Assembly (NCBI RefSeq): GCF_002246015.1
Contig: NZ_NOLJ01000019.1
Span: forward strand, 1 to 60,409
DNA from: Nostoc sp. 'Peltigera membranacea cyanobiont' 210A
GTDB taxonomy: Bacteria > Cyanobacteriota > Cyanobacteriia > Cyanobacteriales > Nostocaceae
Direction of reading: 5' to 3'
DNA: 60,409 nt
The notes below the pieces were generated by a model. It did no database searches, was not told the origin of the DNA, and worked only from the letters and a program-made list of their open reading frames with translations. Shown here in pieces: positions 50,499-60,258 of this stretch. The position numbers and the translations under genes are program-made. The first letter of the stretch is position 1, and each line of letters starts with the position of its first letter.

Positions 50499-51695
50499 AT
50501 GGCATCACCGAAGAAAGTACTAATTATCGTAGAAAATCTCCCAGTTCCCTTTGATAGACGGGTATGGATGGAAGCAACTACTTTGCAAAAAGCTGGGTAT
50601 GAAGTTAGCGTAATTTCACCTACAGGTAATGGCTTTGATAAAGATTACGAAATTATTGAGCAGATTCACATTTACCGTCATCCTCTACCACCGGAAGAAA
50701 GTTCTGTCATTGGCTATCTCCGAGAGTACAGTTGGGCAATTAACTGGCAATTCCGTCTAGCTCAAAGGGTATGGCGAGAGCGTGGTTTTGATGTCATACA
50801 TATTTGTAATCCGCCCGATTTACTTTTCTTGGTAGCAGCATGGTTTAAATTATTTCATGGTATATCTATTATTTTCGATCATCATGACCTCAGTCCGGAA
50901 ATGTATGAAGCTAAGTATCGGCGACGCGATATTTTTTATCATGGATTACGCTGGGCTGAACGCTTGACCTATGCCACAGCAGACATGGTAATTTCAACGA
51001 ACGAGTCACACCGAGAGGTGGCTCTTAAGCGTGGGCACAAGAAACCAGAGAAAGTATTTGTAGTTCGTAGTGCGCCGGATCTTTCGCGCTTTCGCCGAAT
51101 GCCTCCAAACCCCAATTACCGTAGAGGTAGAAACTATTTGATAGGTTACATGGGTGTCATGGGAGAACCAGAAGGTATTGATTATCTCCTGAGAATGGTA
51201 TATTACATTGTCCACGAAAAAAATCGCTCTGATATTCACTTTATGCTAATTGGTAGTGGACCTATGGCAGAAAAGCTCAAGGACTTATCTAAAGAATTAG
51301 AAGTGAATGAGTTTGTAGAATTTACAGGGTTTAAGCAAGGTGAAGAACTTTTAGAGCGACTTTCCAGCTGCGACGTGTGTGTAGAACCTTCTCCAACATC
51401 TGCTTATAACGAAAACTGCACTATGAATAAAATCCTTGAATACATGGCAATGGGAAAAGCAATTGTCCAGTTTGATTTGCGAGAGGGAAGACGTTCTGCA
51501 CAAGAAGCATCTCTTTATGCCAAGCCTAACGATGAGGTAGAATTTGCCGAGAAAATTTTGGAACTTCTAGATTCTCCTGAACGCAGACAAAAGATCGGAT
51601 CTGAGGGGCGACGCAGAATGGAGGAGATTCTTGAATGGCAATATCAAGCTCCAAAACTGTTAGATGCTTACGATAAAGTTTGGCAAAGTAGGTAG
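50499..51695 (+). CDS. Glycosyltransferase family 4 (WbuB/WcaL-like)
   Basis: 398 aa GT-B glycosyltransferase. Start KKVLIIVENLPVPFDRRVWM, the PVPFDRRVWxEA start of a well-defined GT4 subgroup. Then VIHICNPPDLLFLVAAWFKL, IIFDHHDLSPEMYEAKYRRR, YLIGYMGVMGEPEGIDYLLR, FMLIGSGPMAEKLKDLSKEL. The donor-site motif is PSPTSAYNENCTMNKILEYM then AMGKAIVQFDLREGR. ATG 50499, 286 bp after the Wzy-like gene. Donor and acceptor sugars not deducible. Confidence 0.9.
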   Translation: MASPKKVLIIVENLPVPFDRRVWMEATTLQKAGYEVSVISPTGNGFDKDYEIIEQIHIYRHPLPPEESSVIGYLREYSWAINWQFRLAQRVWRERGFDVIHICNPPDLLFLVAAWFKLFHGISIIFDHHDLSPEMYEAKYRRRDIFYHGLRWAERLTYATADMVISTNESHREVALKRGHKKPEKVFVVRSAPDLSRFRRMPPNPNYRRGRNYLIGYMGVMGEPEGIDYLLRMVYYIVHEKNRSDIHFMLIGSGPMAEKLKDLSKELEVNEFVEFTGFKQGEELLERLSSCDVCVEPSPTSAYNENCTMNKILEYMAMGKAIVQFDLREGRRSAQEASLYAKPNDEVEFAEKILELLDSPERRQKIGSEGRRRMEEILEWQYQAPKLLDAYDKVWQSR

Positions 51696-52127
51696 CTACT
51701 TTAAGTTTCAGAATTACTATATTAAGTAAGTGAGTTGAGTAATGAGTAGATGTTTATGGTCAAAAATTACAAACTGACTAAAGATCAAGTTTTTTACTTG
51801 ACTTTGAAATTTTGCCTTTGGCTAAGATAGTTGCTCTGACTAAGAAATATAGCCGTATAATATCCAAGGAAAAAATAAAGTCTTTGATAATCCAGAAATA
51901 AATTTGAATGAATATTAATGGTTAATGGCTAATGCAAAAAACTTTTAATTGAACGTCCTGTTACTAAAGGGTTGATTTATGGGACGGCAGTTATAGTTAG
52001 GAGCTAGTTGACTCACCTCAAATCCCAAAATTAACAAAGGTTTTGCTCAATAAAGGTATACACACCACCGTTACAAATTTGTACTCATGGCGACTAAATT
52101 TTTAACTTAAATATATACTACAATACA
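51696..52127. other. Intergenic region, nothing recognised
   Basis: AT-rich stretch after the second GT4 gene with no ORF or stem-loop that I can support; it runs into the MITE at 52128. Confidence 0.4.
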
Positions 52128-52213
52128 GTTCAGTTAAGCACTTCTTGCGTCTTTGACGGTTCGTTAAAAAAATGATTTTGATATAGAGTTAAGCTTTAAC
52201 TGAACCGTATTGG
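52128..52213. mobile_element. MITE-like element (CAATACxGTTCAGTTAA ends)
   Basis: CAATACAGTTCAGTTAAGC at the left is inverted at the right. Read inward, the right end gives CAATACGGTTCAGTTAAAGC. The ends match those of the element at 13518-13644 (ATACGGTTCGGTTAAG), making this a second member of one family. The interior has ACTTCTTGCGTCTTTGACGG, which in reverse complement reappears at about 54625-54648. About 86 bp. Confidence 0.7.
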
Positions 52214-52332
52214 TCTATACTATATTTTATATTGTAAAATTATACATAATCAGTATTGTAAATTGCACTGGTTTGTGGCTGTTATAAGTCAATTTTGAGT
52301 TTCTTGCTTAAGACCTGTACGTTGGAAGATTT

Positions 52333-54561
52333 ATGTCAGAAAAATCTATGGAATCTAGAGAATCTATTGATTTAGACCTTAATCGTTACTTGTTGATATT
52401 GAAACGGTGGTGGGTGCCTGCTTTTAGTATATTTGTGGCGACAGTTATTTTAAGTGCTATATCTACAAAATTTCTGAAGCCAGACTATGAAGCAGAAGGA
52501 AAACTGTTATTCAGAGTTCCCAGTTTTAAAGTAGCAGGCAATAATCTTTCCCCTGGTACCTCTGAAGGAGGAGACTCAGGAGATTTGAAACCATTGGTAG
52601 CAACTCAAAATCCCATAAGCAGTCAGATAGAAGTTATTTCTTCCCCAGCTTTGTTGCAACGGACAATAGACAAACTACAACTCAAAGACAAGGAAGGCGA
52701 ACCTCTGGAGGTGAAAGCACTACAAAAAGCCCTGAACCTAAAAATTGTTGGTGGGACAGATGTATTGCGTATTAGTTATAGCAGTCACGATCCTGAAGAA
52801 GCAGCGGCAGTAGTCAACACAGTTATGAGGTTTTATTTAGAAAATGATGTTCTGACAAATCGCTCTGAGGCAGGAGCGACTCGTCAGTTTATGGCCAAGC
52901 AACTTCCTACGACTCAAGCTGCTGTTAATAATGCAGAAGTAGCGCTACGTATATTTAAACAAAAGCATCAGATTGCAGATTTATCAGAGGAGACAAGATC
53001 AGCTGTTGCGACTATTGGAAATCTAGACAATGAGATGAATACTGTCAAGGCTCAACTGAATGAGGTAAATGCCCAAACCAGTGAACTGCGGAAGAAAGTA
53101 GAGCTAAATTCTCAGGAAGCGATCGCTGTGAGTGCCCTCAGTCAGTCACCAGCAGTACAAGGAATTCTTACACAACTCCAAGAGACCGATCGGCAGCTAG
53201 CGGTTGAGCGCAGCCGTTTTCTAGATGACAACCCTATAATTATTAACTTAGAAGCAAAAAAAACTAATTTAAAATCTCTCTTGCAACAGCAAGTTGGTCA
53301 GACTGTTGGCAATCAAACACAAGTTCCCACAAGCCTATTGCAGATTGGAGAACTCAGACAAAGCCTGATACAAAACTTTCTGCAATCAGAAATACAACGT
53401 TTTGGCTTAACTCAAAGACTCTCCTCTCTATATAATTCTCGTGTCAGTTATGAACAGCGGGTGAAACTTATACCTCAGTTGGCACAAAACCAGCGGGAGT
53501 TAGAACGGAAAGTTGAAGTTGCAGAATCGACCTATCAAACTCTATTGAAAAAGGTTCAAGAATTACAGTTAGTTGAAAATACAAATACCCCTAGTTCCCG
53601 AATTATTGCTCAGGCTTTAGTGCCCAAAGATCCTACATTAGGCAAAAAAATAATTGTCTTGGTGCTAGGAGTCATGTTCGGTTTATTCTTTGCCACCACA
53701 ACTATACTCTTTCTCGCTATGAGAGATAGATCTCTAAAAACACTTAAAGAAATTAGAGATGTATTTGGATATACTCTGCTAGGAATTGTTCCTTTATCTG
53801 TTAAAAAGCTTCGTTCCCGTGATTCAAATGCAGAATTCACATCTCAAACAGTTGCCGTCAGGGATACTCCTCACTCTTTAACGAGTGAAATGTATCGGAT
53901 GATTCAAGCAAATCTGAAATTCTTAAGTTCAGATAATTTGCTCAAAACCATTGTGATAACTAGTGCAATTCCGAAAGAAGGCAAGTCTACAGTTTCAGCG
54001 AATTTGGCAGCAGCGATCGCTCAACTAGGACGTAAAGTTTTACTAATTGATGCAGATATGCGAGTTCCTTCTCAGCATCATCTCTGGCAATTAACCAATG
54101 AAGTTGGTTTGAGTGAGGTTCTTGTAGGCCAGGCTGAATTTGAAATTGCCGTATCTCAGGTAATGGACAACCTTGATGTTTTAACTGCTGGGGTTAGACC
54201 TCCCAACCCACTTGCTTTGCTTGACTCAAAACGGATGGCATCACTCATTGAGAATTTCTCATCTCAGTACAAGTATGACTTTGTAATTATTGATGCTCCT
54301 CCACTGCTTTTGGCAGCCGATGCTTTGACTTTAAGCCAAATGACTGATGGTATTTTGTTAGTAGCCCGACCCGGAGTAATTGATTCCAACAGTGCTAATG
54401 CTGCTCAAGAGATATTAGAGAGATCCAGTTACAACGTTCTAGGTTTAGTAGTCAATGGAGTCATTGATAAAAATGAATCTAGTAGTTATCGATATCATTC
54501 TCACGAATATTTTAAACCAAGAGAGTTGACAAAAGAGCTTAAGGGACTGGCGAAGAAATAA
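52333..54561 (+). CDS. Polysaccharide co-polymerase / bacterial tyrosine autokinase (Wzc-like)
   Basis: 742 aa. Wzz-type N-terminal domain between two membrane helices (WWVPAFSIFVATVILSAI at about 29-46 and IIVLVLGVMFGLFFATTTIL at about 437-456) with a long periplasmic coiled coil. The cytoplasmic BY-kinase has Walker A SAIPKEGKSTVSANLAAAIA (about 543-562), Walker A' KVLLIDADMRVPSQ and Walker B DFVIIDAPPLLLAADAL. The C-terminus has a short Tyr cluster (SSSYRYHSHEYFKPRE), fewer tyrosines than in E. coli Wzc. It controls chain length and export through phosphorylation cycles, working with the Wza-like protein at 57269-58738. Confidence 0.93.
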   Translation: MSEKSMESRESIDLDLNRYLLILKRWWVPAFSIFVATVILSAISTKFLKPDYEAEGKLLFRVPSFKVAGNNLSPGTSEGGDSGDLKPLVATQNPISSQIEVISSPALLQRTIDKLQLKDKEGEPLEVKALQKALNLKIVGGTDVLRISYSSHDPEEAAAVVNTVMRFYLENDVLTNRSEAGATRQFMAKQLPTTQAAVNNAEVALRIFKQKHQIADLSEETRSAVATIGNLDNEMNTVKAQLNEVNAQTSELRKKVELNSQEAIAVSALSQSPAVQGILTQLQETDRQLAVERSRFLDDNPIIINLEAKKTNLKSLLQQQVGQTVGNQTQVPTSLLQIGELRQSLIQNFLQSEIQRFGLTQRLSSLYNSRVSYEQRVKLIPQLAQNQRELERKVEVAESTYQTLLKKVQELQLVENTNTPSSRIIAQALVPKDPTLGKKIIVLVLGVMFGLFFATTTILFLAMRDRSLKTLKEIRDVFGYTLLGIVPLSVKKLRSRDSNAEFTSQTVAVRDTPHSLTSEMYRMIQANLKFLSSDNLLKTIVITSAIPKEGKSTVSANLAAAIAQLGRKVLLIDADMRVPSQHHLWQLTNEVGLSEVLVGQAEFEIAVSQVMDNLDVLTAGVRPPNPLALLDSKRMASLIENFSSQYKYDFVIIDAPPLLLAADALTLSQMTDGILLVARPGVIDSNSANAAQEILERSSYNVLGLVVNGVIDKNESSSYRYHSHEYFKPRELTKELKGLAKK

Positions 54562-54593
54562 AGCTTCTAAAAAATCATTTTAGGAGTTACATC

Positions 54594-54672
54594 AAGTCCG
54601 GATAAATATTTATTAATAAAGACTGACGCAAAGACGCAAGAAGTTTGAAATAATAAGTAATTAACCGGACTT
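54594..54672. repeat. Small MITE-like palindrome (AAGTCCGG ends)
   Basis: AAGTCCGGATAAATATTTAT and the right end (read inward AAGTCCGGTTAATTACTTAT) are imperfect inverted repeats. The interior is GACTGACGCAAAGACGCAAG then AAG, which matches in reverse complement the interior of the MITE at 52128-52213. Confidence 0.6.
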
Positions 54673-54995
54673 ATAATTATATAGCGATCCTAGATAGGAT
54701 AAGGTATATCTTTACCAGTATAGGAAAAGCTATATTAGGAGCTATAGATAATTTTCTGCATGGTAGTCCGATTTCTTCAGGTATTGCCACTCCAATTTAA
54801 TTGGGTTTATTAGGGTTTTTGCTCGCCTCGAAAGTACCTCCATGCACAAAACAAAACCCTGATTCATCCAAATACTTCAGGTCTATTTCTCCAGTAGCCG
54901 CACATAATCCCCGCTTCTGTATTCTGCTTTGCTTGTTTCTGCGGTCTGACTATAGCGTTTTGTTTTCCTTTGTAGCTCTTCCTCGCCCGTTTTCA

Positions 54996-55050
54996 ATTGG
55001 GTTGTAGACAAAAAATCTGTATAAATAAGAACTTTTCCATACAACCCAAT
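54996..55050. repeat. Inverted repeat ATTGGGTTGTA ... TACAACCCAAT
   Basis: Perfect 11-bp arms (54996-55006 and 55040-55050) around a 33-nt AT-rich centre. It lies 17 bp beyond the stop of the beta-helix gene, which reads leftward from the other side. It may be a bidirectional stem-loop or a solo element end. Confidence 0.55.
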
Positions 55051-55066
55051 GCCATACTTTTAACTG

Positions 55067-56452
55067 CTACCGATTTTCGTATGCTCCTCTATCGGTTGCA
55101 GAGCCGGACACACGAGGATTGCCTAGAAAATCGGTTTTCAAACTACTCCACTTTAAACCACTATTAATTGCCGGACTTGTTGATTTCAATCTAAAGTCAC
55201 GAGCTGAGGGATTAACAAACTGTGGATCTGCAATCATATCGTTAGATCCTGTAATCTTAATCGTCGAATTACTGGGATAAACATTGTAGTTATAATTGAC
55301 GTTGACATTTTTCATATTGCTATTCGCAGCATTACCAGGGGAAGGATACATAATGTTATTGAAAATTTTGACATCAGACGAATAACCTGCATAAATTTCG
55401 CCCTTTCCCTTTTTTTTAACTTCTGGACTTTGCTGATTCAAATATGACGTGTTGTTGATAATATCGATATGCTGACTATCATGGGAATGAATACCTGAAC
55501 CGCCATTATTGTAGGTGAGATTGTTCGCAACTAAAACTCGTCCTCTATATCCTTTTGAAACATCAACAATAATACCATTACCGTCTGAGATCGTTCCGGA
55601 ACCAATCCAAGGAACGTACATTCGATTGTTGTAGCTCCTGTTATTGGTTACAAATATCTTGTATCCCTGGTTGTTGTCAGAACTCCAATTATTAAGCATG
55701 GAAATGCCACTGCAACCATGAACTGTGTACCAAGCGTTATTGTAAACAGTGTTATTATCCACCTTCACATAATCAGCTTGGATTGCTGAGATACCTGCTC
55801 CTCCACAATCATGCACTTTGTTGTTCAGAATATTTATGTGACGAGAACGGCCTTTGTTTCCTCCCTCAATGCTTATGCAATTTCCGCTAGTAAGCGGATT
55901 TGATGTGTTATATTTCTGGCTTAAGGCATAATTACGGGTGATATTAGCATTGTTCCCTATAACCTCCAGCCCGTTAATCTCGATATATGAAGCTCCATTT
56001 GAAATCGAGATACCATTCCACGTATTGTGCTGAATTTTTGGAGAATTCCCAGGATATGCTTTATATTTAATCCATGCATTTGCAGTTCCAGAACGTTTAA
56101 TACCTAGTACAGCACCGTTTTTGGGCCCATTCTTGTATTGCCCGTTCATAATAAGTACCGTATCGCCAGGATTAGTAAGGTTTGCTGCCCTTTGAAGTGT
56201 CCTAAAAGCGGATGAGGTAGAGAGTCCGCTATTTCTGTCGTTTCCGTTACCACTAACATAGTATGTTGTCGCACTTGAAATACCACTGATCAGCTTGCGA
56301 CTAGGTAGTGGTATTTCCTTAATAGTGGATGGCTGAGGAACATCTTTAAATAAAGACTCTGTTATTCTCTGTCCTTGAACCAGACCTGTTAATGCCCAGG
56401 GAAGTACAAGAGATGCGCTCAAACTGAGAAAACCGAAACCATGAATCATCAT
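55067..56452 (-). CDS. Secreted right-handed parallel beta-helix protein (DUF1565 type)
   Basis: 461 aa from ATG 56452. Signal peptide MMIHGFGFLSLSASLVLPWA, then a DUF1565-type start TTYYVSGNGNDRNSGLSTSS followed by AFRTLQRAANLTNPGDTVLI. The beta-helix body has Asn-ladder repeats (INGLEVIGNNANITRNYALS, HINILNNKVHDCGGAGISAI, VLVANNLTYNNGGSGIHSHD, IDIINNTSYLN). The C-terminus is FRLKSTSPAINSGL with RGAYENR. Folds of this type are polysaccharide lyases, epimerases or surface glycan binders. Its place between Wzc- and Wza-like genes suggests it modifies or trims the exported glycan. A TTG 11 codons earlier (56485) is less likely as start. Confidence 0.85.
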   Translation of the reverse strand: MMIHGFGFLSLSASLVLPWALTGLVQGQRITESLFKDVPQPSTIKEIPLPSRKLISGISSATTYYVSGNGNDRNSGLSTSSAFRTLQRAANLTNPGDTVLIMNGQYKNGPKNGAVLGIKRSGTANAWIKYKAYPGNSPKIQHNTWNGISISNGASYIEINGLEVIGNNANITRNYALSQKYNTSNPLTSGNCISIEGGNKGRSRHINILNNKVHDCGGAGISAIQADYVKVDNNTVYNNAWYTVHGCSGISMLNNWSSDNNQGYKIFVTNNRSYNNRMYVPWIGSGTISDGNGIIVDVSKGYRGRVLVANNLTYNNGGSGIHSHDSQHIDIINNTSYLNQQSPEVKKKGKGEIYAGYSSDVKIFNNIMYPSPGNAANSNMKNVNVNYNYNVYPSNSTIKITGSNDMIADPQFVNPSARDFRLKSTSPAINSGLKWSSLKTDFLGNPRVSGSATDRGAYENR

Positions 56453-56704
56453 AGGGAAAAAATAGGGTATGTTGCAAAAACTCAATCGTTAACGGTTAGT
56501 AACTCTAGCCTTAGTTAATAACCCAGTATTAGATACGGTCGTATCACTGCCACTTGTAAGTTTATACACGGTTTTATAAGTTTAAACCTGCGCATTTTCG
56601 CGTAAATATGGCTGAACCACCTTTTGAGCTTGTGTTCCAAAAAATCGCAAACATCTGATAAAATCACTGAATAAAAAATATCAGTATCCAGAGTTACCCT
56701 ATTG

Positions 56705-56785
56705 ATGAACACCAAGCAACCGTACAAATGGCGTCATTTCCAATTCGACATCATTCTACTGTGTATACGCGGTATCTGTGGTTAA
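56705..56785 (+). pseudogene. IS6-family transposase N-terminal remnant
   Basis: ATG 56705 reads MNTKQPYKWRHFQFDIILLC then IRGICG and stop. The KWRHFxxDIILLCxRWY start is characteristic of IS6/IS26-type transposases. Only 26 codons remain and homology is lost after IR. No terminal inverted repeats are seen, so this is a relic. Confidence 0.45.
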
Positions 56786-57268
56786 AATAGTATATCTGTC
56801 ATCAATTAGTTAATTTACTTAAATAATTCTTATGATAATAAGAATCACTAAATGACTAAAAAGCAGTTATTGAATAGTATTTACAGAATTTGCTTTCTAA
56901 AATATTCTCATTATCATAAGAAATCCGAGTACCTACAATAAAGATTTCAAAAGTCTATCAATGCACATTATGAAGTTACAGTAAGAGTTTTAAAGTTTCT
57001 AGTATTTCTCTACGAGTAATATTACTTAAAATTATTATAAGGACGGATATATAAAAGTAGTCAGATAGCTTAGAACATTGGCAAATCACAAGAGAGCGGC
57101 CATAGCAGACTTGTCGTAACAGTATGAAGCCGCTATAAAACACAATTTGCAAGAAGCGATGCCTTGTGTAACATCTGCTGTGTTTAACTTGCTTTTGATT
57201 AAAGGATAGTGCAATTTTAGGGACGAAGACGGTTAGCCAACGCCCCCAATTTGCATCTATCTCTTAAA
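56786..57268. other. Intergenic region upstream of the beta-helix gene and downstream of the Wza-like gene
   Basis: AT-rich, no supported gene. It must contain the promoter of the beta-helix gene if that is not read through from the Wza-like gene upstream on the same strand. An overlapping leftward 70-codon frame at 56515-56727 is not supported. Confidence 0.35.
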
Positions 57269-58738
57269 CTAGAGTCCGAATAAGTTCAAAAGATTAAAGA
57301 TAACACCTAGAGGTCCAGTTATAGTATTGACGGTATCGCCAGTCTTAGCTGAACCAGATCGATTGACTACCACAACGTCATTATTGCGGAGTATGGGATT
57401 AGTTTGCTCATTAATCCCAGCGGAGAAATCCACTTTTACTATACGTTTAGTGACAGAACCATTAGGGTTGAGGCGAATCAAATCAACAGCCTTACTACTA
57501 GCTCTGGCATCATTAAATCCGCCAGCAGCGAGTATAGCTTGATTTAAAGAGCTATTTGGCTGAACGTCTGTTAAGCCTGGTTTTTTTACTTCGCCGACCA
57601 CACCAACTTGAATCCGTGTAGGAGACAAAGTAGTGGTAGCTAATTGAGTCGCTTCTGCGGGGTTAATTTCAGTTGCTGTCGGAATAACAATTGTATCTCC
57701 GTCTTGCACAATGATGTCTTGATTGGCATCACCACTCTGTAACAGTTGCCAAAGATTAATATCTATAGATTGTTCTGAGCCAGTTCTTGTAGGTCGGCGT
57801 AGCTTGAGATTACGCACATCAGCTTGTGCTGTAATTCCACCAGCTAATTGAATTACCCGTGTCACATTTGGTAAACCATTGGGAGTGGTAGTACCACTAT
57901 TAGTGGTTGTGCCCCCCTGTGCATCTGTGTTGGCTGGGGTGACAAGATATGAACCAGGACGGTTAACTTCACCAATAATTGTTACTGTGCGGGGTGTGGT
58001 TTGACTGGCGGCAAAGTTGGATGCAAATATATTGCGAGATTCTGCCACGTTGAAGTTGGTGGCTGTTGGCACAACTATAGTGTCTCCATCCCGCAAGGTA
58101 ATATCCTGCGATAGCCTGCCTGTTTGAATGAGTTCTTTCAAATCGAGGGTGACAGCTTGCTCTGAAGAACGTCCTATTCTACGCCGTAATTGAACTTGAG
58201 TAACATCCGCAGCTAAAGTCACTCCCTGTGCTGTTGTTAATGCGGCTAATACAGTGGGGTATTGTACGCCTGGATTGTTCCCGGCACCTCCGCTCAAGCT
58301 TAGAGTGTAAGCTCCAGGACGTGTCACCTCTCCAGCAACGAAAATATTGATGGGACGAGGAGACAACAGATTGACTGAGATTAAGGGGCGTTTGAGGAAG
58401 CGAGCATATCTTCTAGCTATTTCGTCAGAAGCTTGTTCAGTTGTTAGCCCTAGTACCGACACACTGCCAATTAAAGGTAGGTTGATTGCTCCACCTGGGG
58501 GAATTTGGTATTCACCTGTATATTCAGGTACTTCAAATACATTTACACGAATGAGATCGCCGCCTCCTAATGAATAATTAGTATCTAATTGTGTTTGTGT
58601 GATTGGTGGTTGTGTAGTTGGTGGTAATGGTTGTCCCTGAGCTAAACTGGCAGATGACATAGCGGCATTGACAGCAGTTAACACAGCCATACCTACAGCT
58701 GGCTGAATTAGGAATTTAGACAAACTTTTGTTAAGCAT
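57269..58738 (-). CDS. Polysaccharide export protein with SLBB domains (Wza-like)
   Basis: 489 aa from ATG 58738; an upstream in-frame start (58768) would precede the signal peptide by ten residues and is rejected. Signal peptide MLNKSLSKFLIQPAVGMAVL ending near ASLAQG. The Poly_export domain (about 55-140) has YSLGGGDLIRVNVFEVPEYT, INLPLIGSVSVLGLTTEQAS, ISVNLLSPRPINIFVAGEVT. Three SLBB units follow (starting near RPGAYTLSLSGG, NRPGSYLVTPAN, KKPGLTDVQPNS), each with a GDTIVVPTA-type strand. The protein forms the envelope channel for the glycan made by this locus. Leftward orientation, like the beta-helix gene. Confidence 0.92.
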   Translation of the reverse strand: MLNKSLSKFLIQPAVGMAVLTAVNAAMSSASLAQGQPLPPTTQPPITQTQLDTNYSLGGGDLIRVNVFEVPEYTGEYQIPPGGAINLPLIGSVSVLGLTTEQASDEIARRYARFLKRPLISVNLLSPRPINIFVAGEVTRPGAYTLSLSGGAGNNPGVQYPTVLAALTTAQGVTLAADVTQVQLRRRIGRSSEQAVTLDLKELIQTGRLSQDITLRDGDTIVVPTATNFNVAESRNIFASNFAASQTTPRTVTIIGEVNRPGSYLVTPANTDAQGGTTTNSGTTTPNGLPNVTRVIQLAGGITAQADVRNLKLRRPTRTGSEQSIDINLWQLLQSGDANQDIIVQDGDTIVIPTATEINPAEATQLATTTLSPTRIQVGVVGEVKKPGLTDVQPNSSLNQAILAAGGFNDARASSKAVDLIRLNPNGSVTKRIVKVDFSAGINEQTNPILRNNDVVVVNRSGSAKTGDTVNTITGPLGVIFNLLNLFGL

Positions 58739-59241
58739 ATTTACCTGAGACTCTGAAACTACGATCAATAAAGTACTGTCTAAACATTTTTATTTTGACT
58801 ATACCTAAGTATTCAAGTTCCCCGACACTCTTATTTTCCTAGAAAAGTGTTATTTTCCGGAGGAAATTTGTTTATTGAACTTAAATTTTTAGTGAAGTTA
58901 GCTTAAAGTTAATGTTGCTTGAATAGAGTAATATCAAAAAATCTAGGATTTACGCAACTAAACCCAGTTTCTACAAGAAATTGTCTGTTAGCCAACAATC
59001 AAGTAGTCACGAATAAAGTTTTCTTGTCAAAGTTAATTTGATGACATTTAAAATCTGTGATGAGTAGTAAGGGACTACTAAAATTAGGAACAAGTTCATT
59101 AAATAAATACAAATAACCTTGAAAAGATGTCGGAATTTTATTTTTTGTGGATTGTGTTGGGCAAAGAGAACTTAAAAAGACAGAATTTGGGTTTTGTTCT
59201 TTAAGCCAGTCGACAATTTACTATTTGGCAACAAGACTAAT
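58739..59241. other. Intergenic region with an open-frame remnant
   Basis: On the minus strand 58999-59217 is open without a standard start: IVDWLKEQNPNSVFLSSLCP, TQSTKNKIPTSFQGYLYLFN, ELVPNFSSPLLITDFKCHQI, NFDKKTLFVTT. It looks protein-like but I do not recognise it; it may be the tail of a deleted gene. Direct repeats TTATTTTCC occur near 58831 and 58849. Otherwise nothing is seen. Confidence 0.35.
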
Positions 59242-60219
59242 TCAATGAGTTGTTTGTCTTTGGATCTGTTGAATAAAAAATTCTTCTAGGGAGTGACGTG
59301 ACAAGTTCATGGCGATAATTTTACCTTCCATGAGACGAAGACTGGCAAGAAAATCATAGTAATCATCTTGTAGTGTACCGTGCCAGGAACCATCAGGCTC
59401 AAATATGAGAGTGGGTATCCATTTTTTGAGAATTTCCCAGTCACCACCTTGACCTTTTACTTGATATGTGGTTCTCCCACCTAAGAGTTCATTGAGGGAA
59501 CCAGAGCAAATTAGTTCACCTTGAGCGAGGATGGCAATGCGATCGCAAATCTGTTCTACTTCACTAAGAACGTGGCTGTTGAAAAAAATCGTCTTACCAG
59601 CGGCTTTGAGCGCCAGAATAATTTCTCGCATTTGGTAGCGTCCCACCGGATCGAGACCAGACATTGGCTCATCCAGAAAAACTAAATCTGGTTCGTTAAT
59701 TAGTGCCTGTGCCATACCAACACGCTGTAGCATTCCTTTGGAATAGCGGCGCAGCAACTTTTTACGAGCATCGGCTTGCGATAAACCCACTAATTCCAGC
59801 AGTTGGGGAATACGTTGGCGTTGGACACTTTGGGGAATTTGGAATAACCCAGCAGCAAGCTGTAAAAATTCCCAGCCAGTGAGATAGTCGTATAAATAGG
59901 GATTTTCTGGTAGATAGCCGATATGTTGCTTAACACTGCGATCGCCTATTGGTTTACCCAACAACGATCCTCGTCCAGAGGTGGGATGAATAATTCCCAG
60001 CAATAATTTTAAAAGGGTGGTTTTGCCAGCACCGTTTGGCCCCAGCAAACCAAAGGTTTCGCCTTTGTAAACCGTTAAAGAACAGTTTTTGAGCGATACG
60101 ACTTTTTGATTTAGCCAAAAACCAGTGCGATAGACTTTTCGCAACTCAGAAGTTAGGACTACTGGTGGAATGTCTATCGTATTAAGTTGAGAATTAGAGT
60201 CATCTGCAACAGACTTCAT
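59242..60219 (-). CDS. ABC-2 type transporter ATP-binding protein (CcmA-like)
   Basis: 325 aa. TSELRKVYRTGFWLNQKVVS, Walker A GLLGPNGAGKTTLLK (about 58-72), Q-loop IGYLPENPYLYDYLTG, signature RRYSKGMLQRVGMAQALI, Walker B LVFLDEPMSGLDPVGRYQMR, H-loop FFNSHVLSEVEQI. A C-terminal extension follows (about 240-325) ending SRHSLEEFFIQQIQRQ, as in ABC-2 exporters of the CcmA class. No permease gene lies in the window, and the intergenic region downstream is empty. It could serve glycan, antibiotic or lipid export, but the substrate is unknown. Confidence 0.88.
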   Translation of the reverse strand: MKSVADDSNSQLNTIDIPPVVLTSELRKVYRTGFWLNQKVVSLKNCSLTVYKGETFGLLGPNGAGKTTLLKLLLGIIHPTSGRGSLLGKPIGDRSVKQHIGYLPENPYLYDYLTGWEFLQLAAGLFQIPQSVQRQRIPQLLELVGLSQADARKKLLRRYSKGMLQRVGMAQALINEPDLVFLDEPMSGLDPVGRYQMREIILALKAAGKTIFFNSHVLSEVEQICDRIAILAQGELICSGSLNELLGGRTTYQVKGQGGDWEILKKWIPTLIFEPDGSWHGTLQDDYYDFLASLRLMEGKIIAMNLSRHSLEEFFIQQIQRQTTH

Positions 60220-60258
60220 CTCGGTTAAATCACTATTTACCAGCTTGATATTAATTAG

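Larger units (their letters stand above)
54562..55066. other. Intergenic region with two small palindromic elements
   Basis: Apart from the elements at 54594-54672 and 54996-55050 nothing is identified. A rightward 68-codon frame (54801-55007) has no ribosome site or recognisable homology and overlaps the second palindrome, so it is not called as a gene. Confidence 0.45.

Noticed and set aside
54801..55007. 68-codon rightward ORF downstream of the tyrosine kinase gene
   Set aside because: No supporting start signal or homology; ends in an inverted repeat.
56515..56727. 70-codon leftward ORF
   Set aside because: Overlaps the IS6-type remnant on the other strand; no ribosome site and no recognisable family.
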